Source of the DNA: JBMNPT01 sp050943735
Lineage (GTDB): Bacteria; Bacillota; Clostridia; Oscillospirales; RGIG577
NCBI GenBank assembly: GCA_050943735.1
Contig: JBMNPT010000001.1
Location: 186,001-250,000, forward strand
Reading direction: 5' to 3'
Length of the DNA stretch: 64,000 nt
This document shows, one piece after another, positions 26,908 to 35,540 of this stretch. The stretch's first letter is position 1; every line of letters begins with the position of its first letter. A program made the position numbers and the translations under genes. The notes beneath the pieces are model-generated. The model searched no databases, was not told the DNA's origin, and saw only the letters and a list, made by a program, of their open reading frames with translations.

Positions 26908-28893
26908 ATGGACATGATTCATGATTCAGCCTGCAGTAAATTCCGCAATCCATTGGGAGCGCTCGCCACTGGCGGGCGCACTCTTATTCGGCTGCAGGCG
27001 CCGAATGATGGACGGCGGGTGAACATTGTACTCTTCTGGCGGGATGAGCGTCGGGAGGAGGAAATGGAATATCGGGAAGGCATGTGGCAGTACCATCTGC
27101 TGGCACCCCAGGAAACCGGGGTCCTGTGGTATCACTTTGCCATTTACCAGCAGGGAGAAACCCGGTATTACGGTGTGCGGTATGGCAATACCGCCGGTGT
27201 GGGCCAGGTGTATCAGAGTACCCCCATGAGTTTTCAGCTGACGGTGTATCAGGAGGGCTTCGAAACGCCTCAATGGTTCCGGCACAGCACCATGTATCAG
27301 ATTTTCCCAGACCGGTTTTGCCGGGGGGATGCAAAAAACATGGAAAAGGGTGCCGAATACCACCGTTCCATGGGCCGTACGGTGATGCTCCACGAAAATT
27401 GGGAGGAATCTCCCCTCTATGGGCCTCTGCCTGGCCGGGAGTATTACGACCCCTGTGACTTTTTCGGGGGCGACCTCAAGGGCATTGAAAAACAGCTGCC
27501 CTATCTCAAGGAATTGGGGGTCACCTGCCTGTACCTCAATCCCATTGTGGAAGCAGCCAGCAATCACCGGTATGACACCGCCAATTACAAAAATGTGGAC
27601 CCCATTTTGGGCACTGTGGAAGATGCTGCCCGGCTGTTCCGCAAAGCCAAAAAAGAGGGCATCAATATCTTGCTGGACGGAGTATATTCCCACACCGGTT
27701 CGGACAGTGTGTACTTCAACAAGCGGGGCAATTACCCAGGCGAGGGAGCCTATCAGGGCAAGCAGTCCCCTTATTACAAGTGGTATAGCTTTGGAGCGGA
27801 CCGGGACACCTACAAGAGCTGGTGGGGATTTGACACCCTGCCGGAAGTGAATGAAACCGAGCCGGATTGGCAGCGGTATGTGATCGACGGACCGGACAGT
27901 GTGTTTGCCCATTGGCTGGGACTGGGTGCGTCGGGCTTCCGGCTGGATGTGGCGGATGAGCTGCCCGATGAGGTGATTGAGAAGATGCGCACCGCCACCA
28001 AGCTGCCCGGCCGGCAAAATGTATTGCTGGGCGAGGTGTGGGAGGATGCCACCATCAAGGAGAGCTATGGGGTGAAGCGGCAGTACGCCCTGGGACGGGG
28101 GCTGGACAGCGTGATGAACTACCCCTTCCGCAATGCCTGTGCGGGCTTTTTGCTGGGGTATCAGGACGCCCACGCGCTGGAGGATTTTCTGGTGACCCAG
28201 CAGGTGAATTATCCCCGCCCCATGCATTATTGTCTGATGAACCTGCTCTCTTCCCATGATATCCCCCGTATCCGGACGGTGCTGGCGGCGGGCGGCCTGT
28301 CGGGCGACGGCATGAGCCGGGAGGAACAGGCGGGGTATGTGGTGTCCCACGATCAGGATGTGCGGGGTGCCCGGCTTACCCGTCTGGCAGAGGCGGTGCA
28401 GTTTACTGTTCCGGGAGTGCCTTCGATTTATTATGGTGATGAGTACGGTATGCACGGGCTGAAGGATCCCTTTAACCGGGGACCTTTTGTGAAGAGCGAC
28501 TTCAATTTGCATGCCTTCACCCAGAAGCTGAGTCAGCTGCGCCGTCGGGAAATGGTGCTGCGCACCGGTCATTGCAGTTATTTTTCGGTGGGCCCCGATG
28601 TGTTGGGCATTCTGCGTTTCTGCATGGATGGCCGGGATGTGTTTGGAGACCCCTGTCCCGATGGGATGTACGTGACGCTGATCAACCGCAGCCACACCGA
28701 GCAGGAGGTGCGGGTGGATCTGCGCCGGCTGGAGCGGGGGCTGGATGAAAAGCCGCTGCATCAGCTGCGCACTGCCCGGCTGTGCTCTGCGCAGTCGGCC
28801 TTCTGGGAGGGGCGGGAGATTTCCCTGCAGGGCAGCACGCTGCACCTGTATGTGCCCCCCATGGATTTTGACATTGTGCGGATTGCAATATGA
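26908..28893 (+). CDS. GH13 alpha-glucan hydrolase (neopullulanase/amylase type)
   Basis: The 661-residue enzyme has an N-terminal beta domain like CBM34 (to ~125) and a GH13 barrel with the four conserved regions: DGVYSHTG (near 255), GFRLDVADEL (near 347, nucleophile Asp), LLGEVWED (near 375, acid Glu) and LSSHDIPR (near 448). No signal peptide, so cytoplasmic. Its position behind glgP suggests it trims or debranches dextrins from stored glycogen. Neopullulanase, cyclomaltodextrinase and maltogenic amylase cannot be separated by eye. Confidence 0.9.
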   Translation: MDMIHDSACSKFRNPLGALATGGRTLIRLQAPNDGRRVNIVLFWRDERREEEMEYREGMWQYHLLAPQETGVLWYHFAIYQQGETRYYGVRYGNTAGVGQVYQSTPMSFQLTVYQEGFETPQWFRHSTMYQIFPDRFCRGDAKNMEKGAEYHRSMGRTVMLHENWEESPLYGPLPGREYYDPCDFFGGDLKGIEKQLPYLKELGVTCLYLNPIVEAASNHRYDTANYKNVDPILGTVEDAARLFRKAKKEGINILLDGVYSHTGSDSVYFNKRGNYPGEGAYQGKQSPYYKWYSFGADRDTYKSWWGFDTLPEVNETEPDWQRYVIDGPDSVFAHWLGLGASGFRLDVADELPDEVIEKMRTATKLPGRQNVLLGEVWEDATIKESYGVKRQYALGRGLDSVMNYPFRNACAGFLLGYQDAHALEDFLVTQQVNYPRPMHYCLMNLLSSHDIPRIRTVLAAGGLSGDGMSREEQAGYVVSHDQDVRGARLTRLAEAVQFTVPGVPSIYYGDEYGMHGLKDPFNRGPFVKSDFNLHAFTQKLSQLRRREMVLRTGHCSYFSVGPDVLGILRFCMDGRDVFGDPCPDGMYVTLINRSHTEQEVRVDLRRLERGLDEKPLHQLRTARLCSAQSAFWEGREISLQGSTLHLYVPPMDFDIVRIAI

Positions 28894-28895
28894 CA

Positions 28896-28932
28896 GAAAA
28901 AACCCCGAAGGATTTTCCTTCGGGGTTTTTTA
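28896..28932. terminator. Bidirectional terminator after GH13 gene
   Basis: AAAACCCCGAAGG-ATTTT-CCTTCGGGGTTTT, flanked by A- and T-runs; also ends the minus-strand gene at 28930. Confidence 0.9.
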
Positions 28933-29178
28933 CAGGTCGTACAGTTCCAGTCGGGTGATCATGGCCTGCAGGGACAACTTGGAGGCCAGCAGCTGCTGGT
29001 GGGTCACTGTGCGGCCTTTGCCGGCGGAACGGCTTTGTTCCAGACGTTGGCAGATGCTCTGATACTCTTCCAGCAGGGCCCGATGCATGGTTTCATACCG
29101 GGCCAGCCGTTCCAGTATCAGCTGGGGCTCAGCAGCGCTGTGGACGCCCTGTCCGTCGGTGGTGGTCAAAAAGGACAT
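28930..29178 (-). CDS. Small hypothetical protein, helical
   Basis: From ATG 29178 (AGGAGG upstream) the product is 82 residues. It is polar and mostly helical (LILERLARYETMHRALLEEY, then a second helix), with no membrane segment or Cys. Not recognised. It overlaps the 3' end of the AlkD-like gene by 13 bases and is probably co-translated with it. Confidence 0.65.
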   Translation of the reverse strand: MSFLTTTDGQGVHSAAEPQLILERLARYETMHRALLEEYQSICQRLEQSRSAGKGRTVTHQQLLASKLSLQAMITRLELYDL

Positions 29179-29867
29179 GAGGATTCCTCCTTTTGAGAAA
29201 GCAGTGTTCGAAAACGGGTTTTGTCGGGTGCTGGCACCCGGCGGGAGTCCAGCAGCTTGCGCAGCGCCATGCGGCGGATGGGCTCCTCCAGCTGGCCAGG
29301 TGCCAGCAGCGGCTCTACCAGCTGGGGGAAGAGGGGCCAGGCGGTGGCCAGACACCAGCCGGCGGCCATTCGGTCATATTGGCCCACAGGCCGCAGGGAG
29401 CAGCAGGCTTCCAGCACCTGGTGGATGGTGGAGGGCAGCAAAAAGTGATCCAGCATCAGCACCAGCCCCATTCGCTGGGAGAATTCCTGCCGGCTCTGGC
29501 TCCAGCGCAGCGCGGTGGCCAAAAACAACTCCGGCTCCCGGCGGGCAATCCGCAGGGTGGCGCAGACGCTGTCGCATACCGACCAGTCGTTGACCTTGGG
29601 GAGAAACTCCTCCAACGCGGCCGCAATCACTGGTCCCGGAGCCTGGGCGTAGGCAATGGCCAGCCCTTTGATCATCACCTCTTCAAAATAGTCCTCCGGA
29701 CTTTCCTGGAGATGGGTCTGCCAGTCGCCGGCGGCCACCTGCCGGGCTAGTTTGCGAAGCTGGGGCAGCCGTACCCCCAGCATGGGGCGGACATTTGGGA
29801 TGAGAGAGGCGGCGAAATCCCGATAGGCGGGTTCGGCCAGTTGGATGAGCTGCGAGCGGAGTTCCAT
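29166..29867 (-). CDS. DNA alkylation repair protein, AlkD-like HEAT-repeat glycosylase
   Basis: The 233-residue protein reads as the DNA_alkylation_repair family: NVRPMLGVRLPQLRKLARQV, then EEVMIKGLAIAYA and VNDWSVCDSVC, which match the conserved HEAT helices and the Trp-Asp active-site region of AlkD. Such proteins excise or bind bulky cationic alkyl lesions (N3/N7-alkylpurines). Start ATG 29867. Paired with the small gene just downstream. Confidence 0.85.
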   Translation of the reverse strand: MELRSQLIQLAEPAYRDFAASLIPNVRPMLGVRLPQLRKLARQVAAGDWQTHLQESPEDYFEEVMIKGLAIAYAQAPGPVIAAALEEFLPKVNDWSVCDSVCATLRIARREPELFLATALRWSQSRQEFSQRMGLVLMLDHFLLPSTIHQVLEACCSLRPVGQYDRMAAGWCLATAWPLFPQLVEPLLAPGQLEEPIRRMALRKLLDSRRVPAPDKTRFRTLLSQKEESSCPF

Positions 29868-29944
29868 GGCGATTCCTTTCGTTGGGCGGGGATGCCGCCG
29901 ATATTTTTTTCATTATAGCATGGGGTTTTGTGGGGAGCAACCTC

Positions 29945-29972
29945 TTGACTTTTTGGGGGGAGGCGGTATAAT
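29945..29972 (+). promoter_or_regulatory. Promoter of the ilv operon
   Basis: TTGACT (29945-29950), 16 bp, TATAAT (29967-29972); transcription would start near 29979 at the head of the T-box. Confidence 0.85.
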
Positions 29973-29984
29973 AGGGATAACAAC

Positions 29985-30270
29985 ATACGGTAAATGCGAT
30001 GACGGAGAACAGCATTTTCCAGGAAGGGCACAGAGAGCTGCCGGTGGGTGAAAGGCAGAGCTGGAATGGAAGATGAGATCAGCTCCGGAGCAGTCGGCTG
30101 AAGGGCAGGAGAGTCTGTGTAAGCTGGATCGGGTGGCATACGTTATCATGCTGTGTATTTGGCCATGGGCAGATACAGGAAGAGAGGTCGCTTTGGCGGC
30201 AATGAGAGTGGTACCGCAGAGATGTTTGAGTCTTTGTCTCTTAACAGTAAGAGACAGAGGCTTTTTTTAT
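29985..30270 (+). promoter_or_regulatory. T-box riboswitch, isoleucine specifier (ATC)
   Basis: Stem I base CGGAG/CTCCG and the next helix CATTTTCCA/TGGAAGATG frame a specifier loop AGATCAG, giving the codon ATC at 30078-30080 (Ile). The distal stem I has the classic AGAGAGCTGCCGGTGGGTGAAAGGCAG pattern split over 30031-30059. The T-box core AATGAGAGTGGTACCGCAG lies at 30201-30219 and its UGG can pair with uncharged tRNA-Ile. A terminator follows. Uncharged tRNA-Ile would switch on ilvBNCD. Confidence 0.95.
30229..30268 (+). terminator. T-box-controlled terminator
   Basis: AGTCTTTGTCTCTTA-ACAG-TAAGAGACAGAGGCT, 15 bp with two G-U pairs, then TTTTTTT. The T-box antiterminator would compete with it. 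Confidence 0.9.
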
Positions 30271-30299
30271 TACCTAAGAAAGAGAAGGAGGACGTGGAT

Positions 30300-31961
30300 A
30301 TGCAGCTGACAGGGTCACAAATCCTGGTGGAAGTACTGGTGGAGGAGTCGGTGGATACCATTTTTGGGTATCCCGGCGGAGCCGTACTGAATATTTATGA
30401 TGAGTTGTACCGGAACCAGCATCGTATCCGGCACATCACCACCGCCCACGAACAGGGCGCCAGCCACGCGGCGGATGGATATGCCCGGGCCACCGGCAAA
30501 ACCGGTGTGGTGCTGGCCACCAGCGGTCCCGGAGCCACCAATCTGGTCACCGGCATTGCCACCGCCTATATGGACAGCGTACCCATGGTGGCCATCACCG
30601 GCAACGTAAGCACCGATCTGCTGGGCTGGGACAGTTTTCAGGAGGTGTACATCACCGGCATTACCATGCCCATCACCAAGCACAACTTTGTGGTGCGCCG
30701 GGTGGAGGATCTGGCCGACACCCTGCGGGAAGCCTTCCGGATCGCCGCCAGTGACCGGCCCGGCCCGGTGCTGGTGGACATTCCCAAGGACATCACTGCG
30801 GCCAAGTGTGAGTTTACCCCCAAGACCCCGGTGAAGGTGCAAAAGCACTGGCAGTTGGATGCGGCACAGCTGCAAAACGCGGCGCAGTTGCTCAATGAGG
30901 CCAAGCGGCCGGTGATTTTCTTCGGCGGCGGCGTGGTGAGTGGCGGAGCGGCCGATCTGGTGCAGCAGCTGATGCATAAAGCGGATATTCCGGCCTGTTA
31001 TACCATCATGGGCACCGGCGCGCTAGAGGGGGGCGATCCCCTCAATCTGGGACTCATCGGGATGCATGGGTTCCTCACCGCGGGACGGGCGGTGAAGGAA
31101 GCGGATGTGGTGCTGGCGCTGGCCACCCGTTTCTCCGACCGCGTGGCCACTGATAAACACCATTTTGCCGAGGATGCCACCATCATCCATGTGGACATCG
31201 ACGCGGCGGAGATCAATAAAAACGTACTGGTGGATTACTCCCTGGTGGGAGATGTGGGCCAGGTGCTGGAGATGCTGCTGCCCCACATTGCCCGCACCCA
31301 GCGGCCCCAGTGGCGGCAGAGAATTGAGACCTTCCGGGCGGAGGACTACCATCCCACCGATGATGATAGCTGTCTCAAACCCCATCAGATCATGGGCAAG
31401 ATCAGCGAGATCACCGGCGAGGACGCCATTCTGGTCACCGACGTGGGTCAGCATCAGATGTGGGCGGCCCAGTACAGCCACCGCAACCGGATGCGCAGCT
31501 TTATCACTTCGGGCGGACTGGGCACCATGGGGTATGGCTACGGCGCCTCCATCGGCGCGCAGATTGGCCAGCCCGACCGCCGGGTGGTGCACATCACCGG
31601 CGACGGCTCCTTCCATATGAATCTGAACGAGCTGTGCACCAGTGTGTCCTATCACCTGCCCATCATCACAGTGGTGATGAACAACCAGGTGCTGGGCATG
31701 GTGCGTCAGTGGCAGACCGTTTTTTACGGACAGCGGTACTCCTGCACCGACCTGCAGCGCAAGACCGATTTTGCCGCGGTGGCCGAGGCATTTGGAGCCC
31801 GGGGATTCCGTTGTGAGAATTTGGCTCAGCTGGATGAGGCGCTGCGGCAGGCAGTGGCCGACGGCGGTCCCTGTGTCATCGACTGTCATCTGGATAAGGA
31901 CGAAAAGGTATTGCCCATGATTCCGGCAGGCAAAACGCTGGACGACGTCATGGTGGACTGA
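30300..31961 (+). CDS. ilvB: Acetolactate synthase large subunit
   Basis: This ThDP enzyme condenses pyruvate with pyruvate or 2-oxobutyrate, the first common step to valine, leucine and isoleucine. The 553-residue product from ATG 30300 (AGGAGG 9 bases upstream) starts MQLTGSQILVEVLVEE; it has the catalytic Glu in AHEQGASHAADGYAR (near 48), the FAD-site segments and the ThDP motif GDGSFHMNLNEL...NNQVLGMVRQWQ (near 436). An upstream in-frame start inside the T-box (30153) is rejected. Confidence 0.96.
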   Translation: MQLTGSQILVEVLVEESVDTIFGYPGGAVLNIYDELYRNQHRIRHITTAHEQGASHAADGYARATGKTGVVLATSGPGATNLVTGIATAYMDSVPMVAITGNVSTDLLGWDSFQEVYITGITMPITKHNFVVRRVEDLADTLREAFRIAASDRPGPVLVDIPKDITAAKCEFTPKTPVKVQKHWQLDAAQLQNAAQLLNEAKRPVIFFGGGVVSGGAADLVQQLMHKADIPACYTIMGTGALEGGDPLNLGLIGMHGFLTAGRAVKEADVVLALATRFSDRVATDKHHFAEDATIIHVDIDAAEINKNVLVDYSLVGDVGQVLEMLLPHIARTQRPQWRQRIETFRAEDYHPTDDDSCLKPHQIMGKISEITGEDAILVTDVGQHQMWAAQYSHRNRMRSFITSGGLGTMGYGYGASIGAQIGQPDRRVVHITGDGSFHMNLNELCTSVSYHLPIITVVMNNQVLGMVRQWQTVFYGQRYSCTDLQRKTDFAAVAEAFGARGFRCENLAQLDEALRQAVADGGPCVIDCHLDKDEKVLPMIPAGKTLDDVMVD

Positions 31962-31974
31962 GAGGAGGAGCGAC

Positions 31975-32472
31975 ATGAAAAAATACATACTCTCCCTGCT
32001 GGTGAAAAACCAGTCCGGCGTGCTGGCCCGGCTGTCCAGTCTCATCGGCCGGCGAGGCTACAACATTGAATCCATCTCCAGCTCCACCACCCAGGACCCC
32101 CATTTTTCCCGCATCACCTTTGTGCTCACCGGGGATGACTTCATTCTGGATCAGGTGATCAAGCAGACCAGCAAACTGCAGGAGGTCATCAAAATCCAGT
32201 ATCTGCCCGAAGAGGATGCTTTTTACCGGGAACTGTTGCTGGTGAAGATCGCGGTGGACCGTCAGACCCGCAGCGAGCTCAAGGACATCGCTGAGGTATA
32301 TCGGGCCCGTATCATCGGGCTTACCTCCAACACCATGATGATTGAGCTCACTGGCACACCGGTGAAGAACGACGCTTTTTTGGAGGCCATTGGGGATTTC
32401 GACATTCTGGAGATGTGCCGTACCGGCATGACCGCCATGGAACGGGGCGACAACATCATCTATGCCGAGTAA
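31975..32472 (+). CDS. ilvN: Acetolactate synthase small (regulatory) subunit
   Basis: The 165-residue protein has an N-terminal ACT domain (LLVKNQSGVLARLSSLIGRRGYNIESIS) that binds valine for feedback control and a second ACT-like half (ELLLVKIAVDR). It follows ilvB by 13 bases with GAGGAGG upstream. Some clostridial annotations call this gene ilvH. Confidence 0.95.
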   Translation: MKKYILSLLVKNQSGVLARLSSLIGRRGYNIESISSSTTQDPHFSRITFVLTGDDFILDQVIKQTSKLQEVIKIQYLPEEDAFYRELLLVKIAVDRQTRSELKDIAEVYRARIIGLTSNTMMIELTGTPVKNDAFLEAIGDFDILEMCRTGMTAMERGDNIIYAE

Positions 32473-32510
32473 AATTTCGGCAAAAGACAGCATAAAAATT
32501 CAAAAAAACG

Positions 32511-32539
32511 TTTACACTGCGGCACTGCCGTTTTATAAT
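32511..32539 (+). promoter_or_regulatory. Internal promoter before ilvC
   Basis: TTTACA (32511-32516), 17 bp, TATAAT (32534-32539), in the AT-rich 100-base gap after ilvN. ilvC can therefore be expressed independently of the T-box. Confidence 0.8.
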
Positions 32540-32584
32540 AATAAAAAAGTGTAGAAAAAACACAAGCATTGGAGGATGAACAAA

Positions 32585-33580
32585 ATGGTAAAAATGTACT
32601 ATGACAGCGACTGCAATCTGGGTATGCTGGATGGCAAGACCGTAGCCGTTATCGGCTTTGGTTCCCAGGGCCACGCCCACGCTATGAACCTGAAGGATTC
32701 CGGCGTGAACGTAGTAGTAGGTCTGCGTCCCGGCAGCAAGCACGAAGCCAAGGCTAAGGATTACGGCCTGACTGTCATGACTCCTGCAGAAGCCGCCAAG
32801 GCCGGCGACATCATCATGATGCTGGTGCCTGACGAAAAGCAGGCTGATATCTATGCTCAGGATATCGCTCCCAACCTGGAAGAAGGCAATGTACTGGCCT
32901 TTGCCCATGGCTTCAACATTCACTTCAAGCAGATCGTACCTCCTGCCAATGTGGACGTGATCATGATTGCCCCCAAGGGCCCCGGTCACACCGTGCGTAG
33001 CCAGTACCTGGAAGGCCACGGCGTACCCGATCTGGTGTGCGTACACCAGGACTTCTCCGGCAAGGCCATGGATTACGCTCTGGCATATGCCAGCGGCATC
33101 GGCGGCGGCCGTGCGGGCATTCTGGAGAGCACCTTCCGTCAGGAAACTGAAACCGACCTGTTCGGCGAACAGGCTGTGCTGTGCGGCGGCGTGTGCGAAC
33201 TGATGAAGGCTGGTTTTGACACTCTGGTGGAAGCCGGTTACGCTCCCGAAAACGCCTACTTCGAATGCATCCACGAGATGAAGCTGATCATCGACCTGGT
33301 GAACGAGGGCGGTTTTGCCAAGATGCGTTATTCCATCTCTGACACCGCTGAGTATGGCGATTACCGCACCGGTAAGCGCATCATCACCGAGGAGACCCGT
33401 AAGGAAATGAAGAAGATCCTGCGGGAGATCCAGGACGGTACCTTTGCCTCCGAATGGATTCAGGAGAACCGTGCAGGCGGACGCGCCAAGTTCCTGGCCA
33501 CCCGTCAGGTGGAAGCCGAAACTCTGCTGGAAGAGACCGGCAAGAAGCTGCGCGGCATGATGAGCTGGCTGAAGAAGTAA
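32585..33580 (+). CDS. ilvC: Ketol-acid reductoisomerase (class I)
   Basis: IlvC isomerises and reduces acetolactate or acetohydroxybutyrate using NAD(P)H and Mg2+. The 331-residue protein has the Rossmann loop VIGFGSQGHAHAMNLKDSG, MIAPKGPGH, and metal ligands in the FGEQAVLCGG and AYFECIHEMKLI segments; the length is that of the short class I enzymes. ATG 32585 is 9 bases after GGAGG; ATG 32576 touches the RBS. Codons look optimised (high expression). Confidence 0.97.
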   Translation: MVKMYYDSDCNLGMLDGKTVAVIGFGSQGHAHAMNLKDSGVNVVVGLRPGSKHEAKAKDYGLTVMTPAEAAKAGDIIMMLVPDEKQADIYAQDIAPNLEEGNVLAFAHGFNIHFKQIVPPANVDVIMIAPKGPGHTVRSQYLEGHGVPDLVCVHQDFSGKAMDYALAYASGIGGGRAGILESTFRQETETDLFGEQAVLCGGVCELMKAGFDTLVEAGYAPENAYFECIHEMKLIIDLVNEGGFAKMRYSISDTAEYGDYRTGKRIITEETRKEMKKILREIQDGTFASEWIQENRAGGRAKFLATRQVEAETLLEETGKKLRGMMSWLKK

Positions 33581-33607
33581 GCACATTCCCAACATACAGA
33601 AAAAATC

Positions 33608-33635
33608 GGGGCGGGCATAGGGCCGCCCCTTTTTT
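33608..33635 (+). terminator. Terminator after ilvC
   Basis: GGGGCGG/CCGCCCC stem with TTTTTT. A second stem-loop (CCAAA.CCTGCGGC/GCCGCAGG.TTTGG, 33636-33668) follows without a T-run. Some read-through to ilvD is likely. Confidence 0.85.
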
Positions 33636-33712
33636 CCAAAACCTGCGGCGAAGGGCCGCAGGCTTTGGAAAGAGCGTGACAAAAAATACTCTATGATATG
33701 GAGGAGTTATCA

Positions 33713-35380
33713 ATGGAACTGCGCAGCAAAAAGATCACCCAGGATACGGAATTTGCCCCGGCCCGTTCCCTGCTGTACGCCTGCGGATTGACCAAGGAGG
33801 AGATGGATCGTCCCCTCATCGGCATCGTGTCGGCCCACAGCGATATTGTGCCTGGTCATAACCATCTGGACAAGGTAGTGGAAGCGGTGAAGGCAGGCGT
33901 TCGTATGGCGGGAGGCACTCCCTTTATGGTGCCGGCCATCGGCGTGTGCGACGGCATTGCCATGGGTCACATCGGTATGAAGTACTCTCTGGCCAGCCGT
34001 GAACTCATCGCGGACAGCGTGGAAACCATGGCTCTGGCTCACTGTTTTGACGGCCTGGTGCTGGTGCCCAACTGCGATAAGATTGTTCCCGGCATGGTGA
34101 TGGGTGCCTGCCGGATCAACCTGCCCACCGTGGTGTGCAGCGGCGGCCCCATGCTGGCCGGTGTGGTAGATGGCGAGCAGGTGTCCTTGTCCAAGATGTT
34201 TGAGGCGGTAGGCGCCTACAAGGCCAACATCATCGACGGCGACAAGCTGCTGGAATACGAACAGAACAGCTGCCCCGGCTGCGGCTCCTGCTCGGGCATG
34301 TACACCGCCAATTCCATGAACTGTCTGTGTGAGGCGCTGGGCATTGCCCTGCCTGGCAACGGCACCATTCCCGCTATCCACAGCGGTCGGATTCAGCTGG
34401 CCAAGCATGCCGGTATGGCCATCATGGAGATGGTCCGCCGCGATGTAAAGGCCCGGGATATCATCAACGAAAAGTCCATCCGCAACGCCCTCACCTGCGA
34501 CATGGCCCTGGGCTGCAGTTCCAACTCGGTGCTGCATCTGCTGGCCATCGCCAATGAGGCGGGCATTGAGCTGGATCTCAACATGTTCAACGACCTGAGC
34601 AGCAAGACCCCCAACCTGTGTCATCTGGCTCCGGCGGGCCCCACCCACATGCCCGACCTGTTCCAGGCCGGCGGCCTGCCTGCAGTGATGAACCGTCTGG
34701 CCAAGGGTGGCTATCTGGATACCAGCCTGCCCACTGTCACCGGCAAGACTGTGGGAGAAAACATCGAGGGCGCCGAGGTGCGGGACAACAGCGTGATCCG
34801 CACGCTGGAAGAGCCCTACAGCCAGACCGGCGGCATTGCCATTCTCTTTGGTAATCTGGCTCCCAAGGGCTGCGTGGTGAAGCGCAGCGCTGTAGCGCCT
34901 GAAATGCTGAAGCACAGCGGTCCGGCCCGGGTGTTCAACAGCGAGGAAGAATCCATCAAGGCCATCTTCGGCGGGGAGATCAAGCCCGGCGATGTGGTGG
35001 TCATCCGGTACGAAGGCCCGGTGGGCGGCCCCGGCATGCGGGAGATGCTCAGCCCCACTTCTGCTCTGGCGGGCATGCAGCTGGATAAGACAGTGGCTCT
35101 TATCACCGACGGTCGGTTCTCCGGAGCATCCCGGGGCGCTTCCATCGGCCATGTGAGTCCCGAAGCAGCTGTGGGCGGTACCATCGCTCTGGTGCAGGAG
35201 GGAGATACCATCGAGATCGATATCCCCAATTACTCCATCCACCTGAAGGTGAGCGACGAGGAGCTGGAGAAGCGGCGTGCGGCGCTGGTACAGCCTGAGC
35301 CCAATGTGAAGACGGGCTGGCTGAGCCGGTATGCCAAGCTGGTGAGCAGCGCGGACAAGGGCGCTGTGATGAAGCAGTAA
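33713..35380 (+). CDS. ilvD: Dihydroxy-acid dehydratase
   Basis: IlvD dehydrates dihydroxy acids to 2-keto acids in valine/isoleucine synthesis. The 555-residue protein has the FeS ligand Cys in VPNCDKIVPGM (near 120), the SCPGCGSCSGMYTANSMNCL segment (near 190) and the C-terminal GRFSGASRG motif. GGAGG 8 bases before ATG 33713 sets the start. It is the last gene of the ilv cluster. Confidence 0.97.
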   Translation: MELRSKKITQDTEFAPARSLLYACGLTKEEMDRPLIGIVSAHSDIVPGHNHLDKVVEAVKAGVRMAGGTPFMVPAIGVCDGIAMGHIGMKYSLASRELIADSVETMALAHCFDGLVLVPNCDKIVPGMVMGACRINLPTVVCSGGPMLAGVVDGEQVSLSKMFEAVGAYKANIIDGDKLLEYEQNSCPGCGSCSGMYTANSMNCLCEALGIALPGNGTIPAIHSGRIQLAKHAGMAIMEMVRRDVKARDIINEKSIRNALTCDMALGCSSNSVLHLLAIANEAGIELDLNMFNDLSSKTPNLCHLAPAGPTHMPDLFQAGGLPAVMNRLAKGGYLDTSLPTVTGKTVGENIEGAEVRDNSVIRTLEEPYSQTGGIAILFGNLAPKGCVVKRSAVAPEMLKHSGPARVFNSEEESIKAIFGGEIKPGDVVVIRYEGPVGGPGMREMLSPTSALAGMQLDKTVALITDGRFSGASRGASIGHVSPEAAVGGTIALVQEGDTIEIDIPNYSIHLKVSDEELEKRRAALVQPEPNVKTGWLSRYAKLVSSADKGAVMKQ

Positions 35381-35455
35381 AAGATATATAAAAAAGCAGT
35401 ATACATTCTGAACATTTTCACAGGTGCATTTTGAATCTTGTGAATTATAAACATT

Positions 35456-35492
35456 CAGGCGGACAGTGAAAGCTGTCCGCCTGTTGTATTTT
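35456..35492 (+). terminator. Terminator after ilvD
   Basis: CAGGCGGACAG-TGAAAG-CTGTCCGCCTG, then TTGTATTTTGT; also lies at the end of the convergent protease gene. Confidence 0.82.
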
Positions 35493-35540
35493 GTGCCGAC
35501 AATTGTTTGGTCTTTTGAGCAGATATCGAGATGGTTTGCG

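Noticed and set aside
24301..26922. 873-residue minus-strand frame
   Set aside because: Antisense shadow of glgP.
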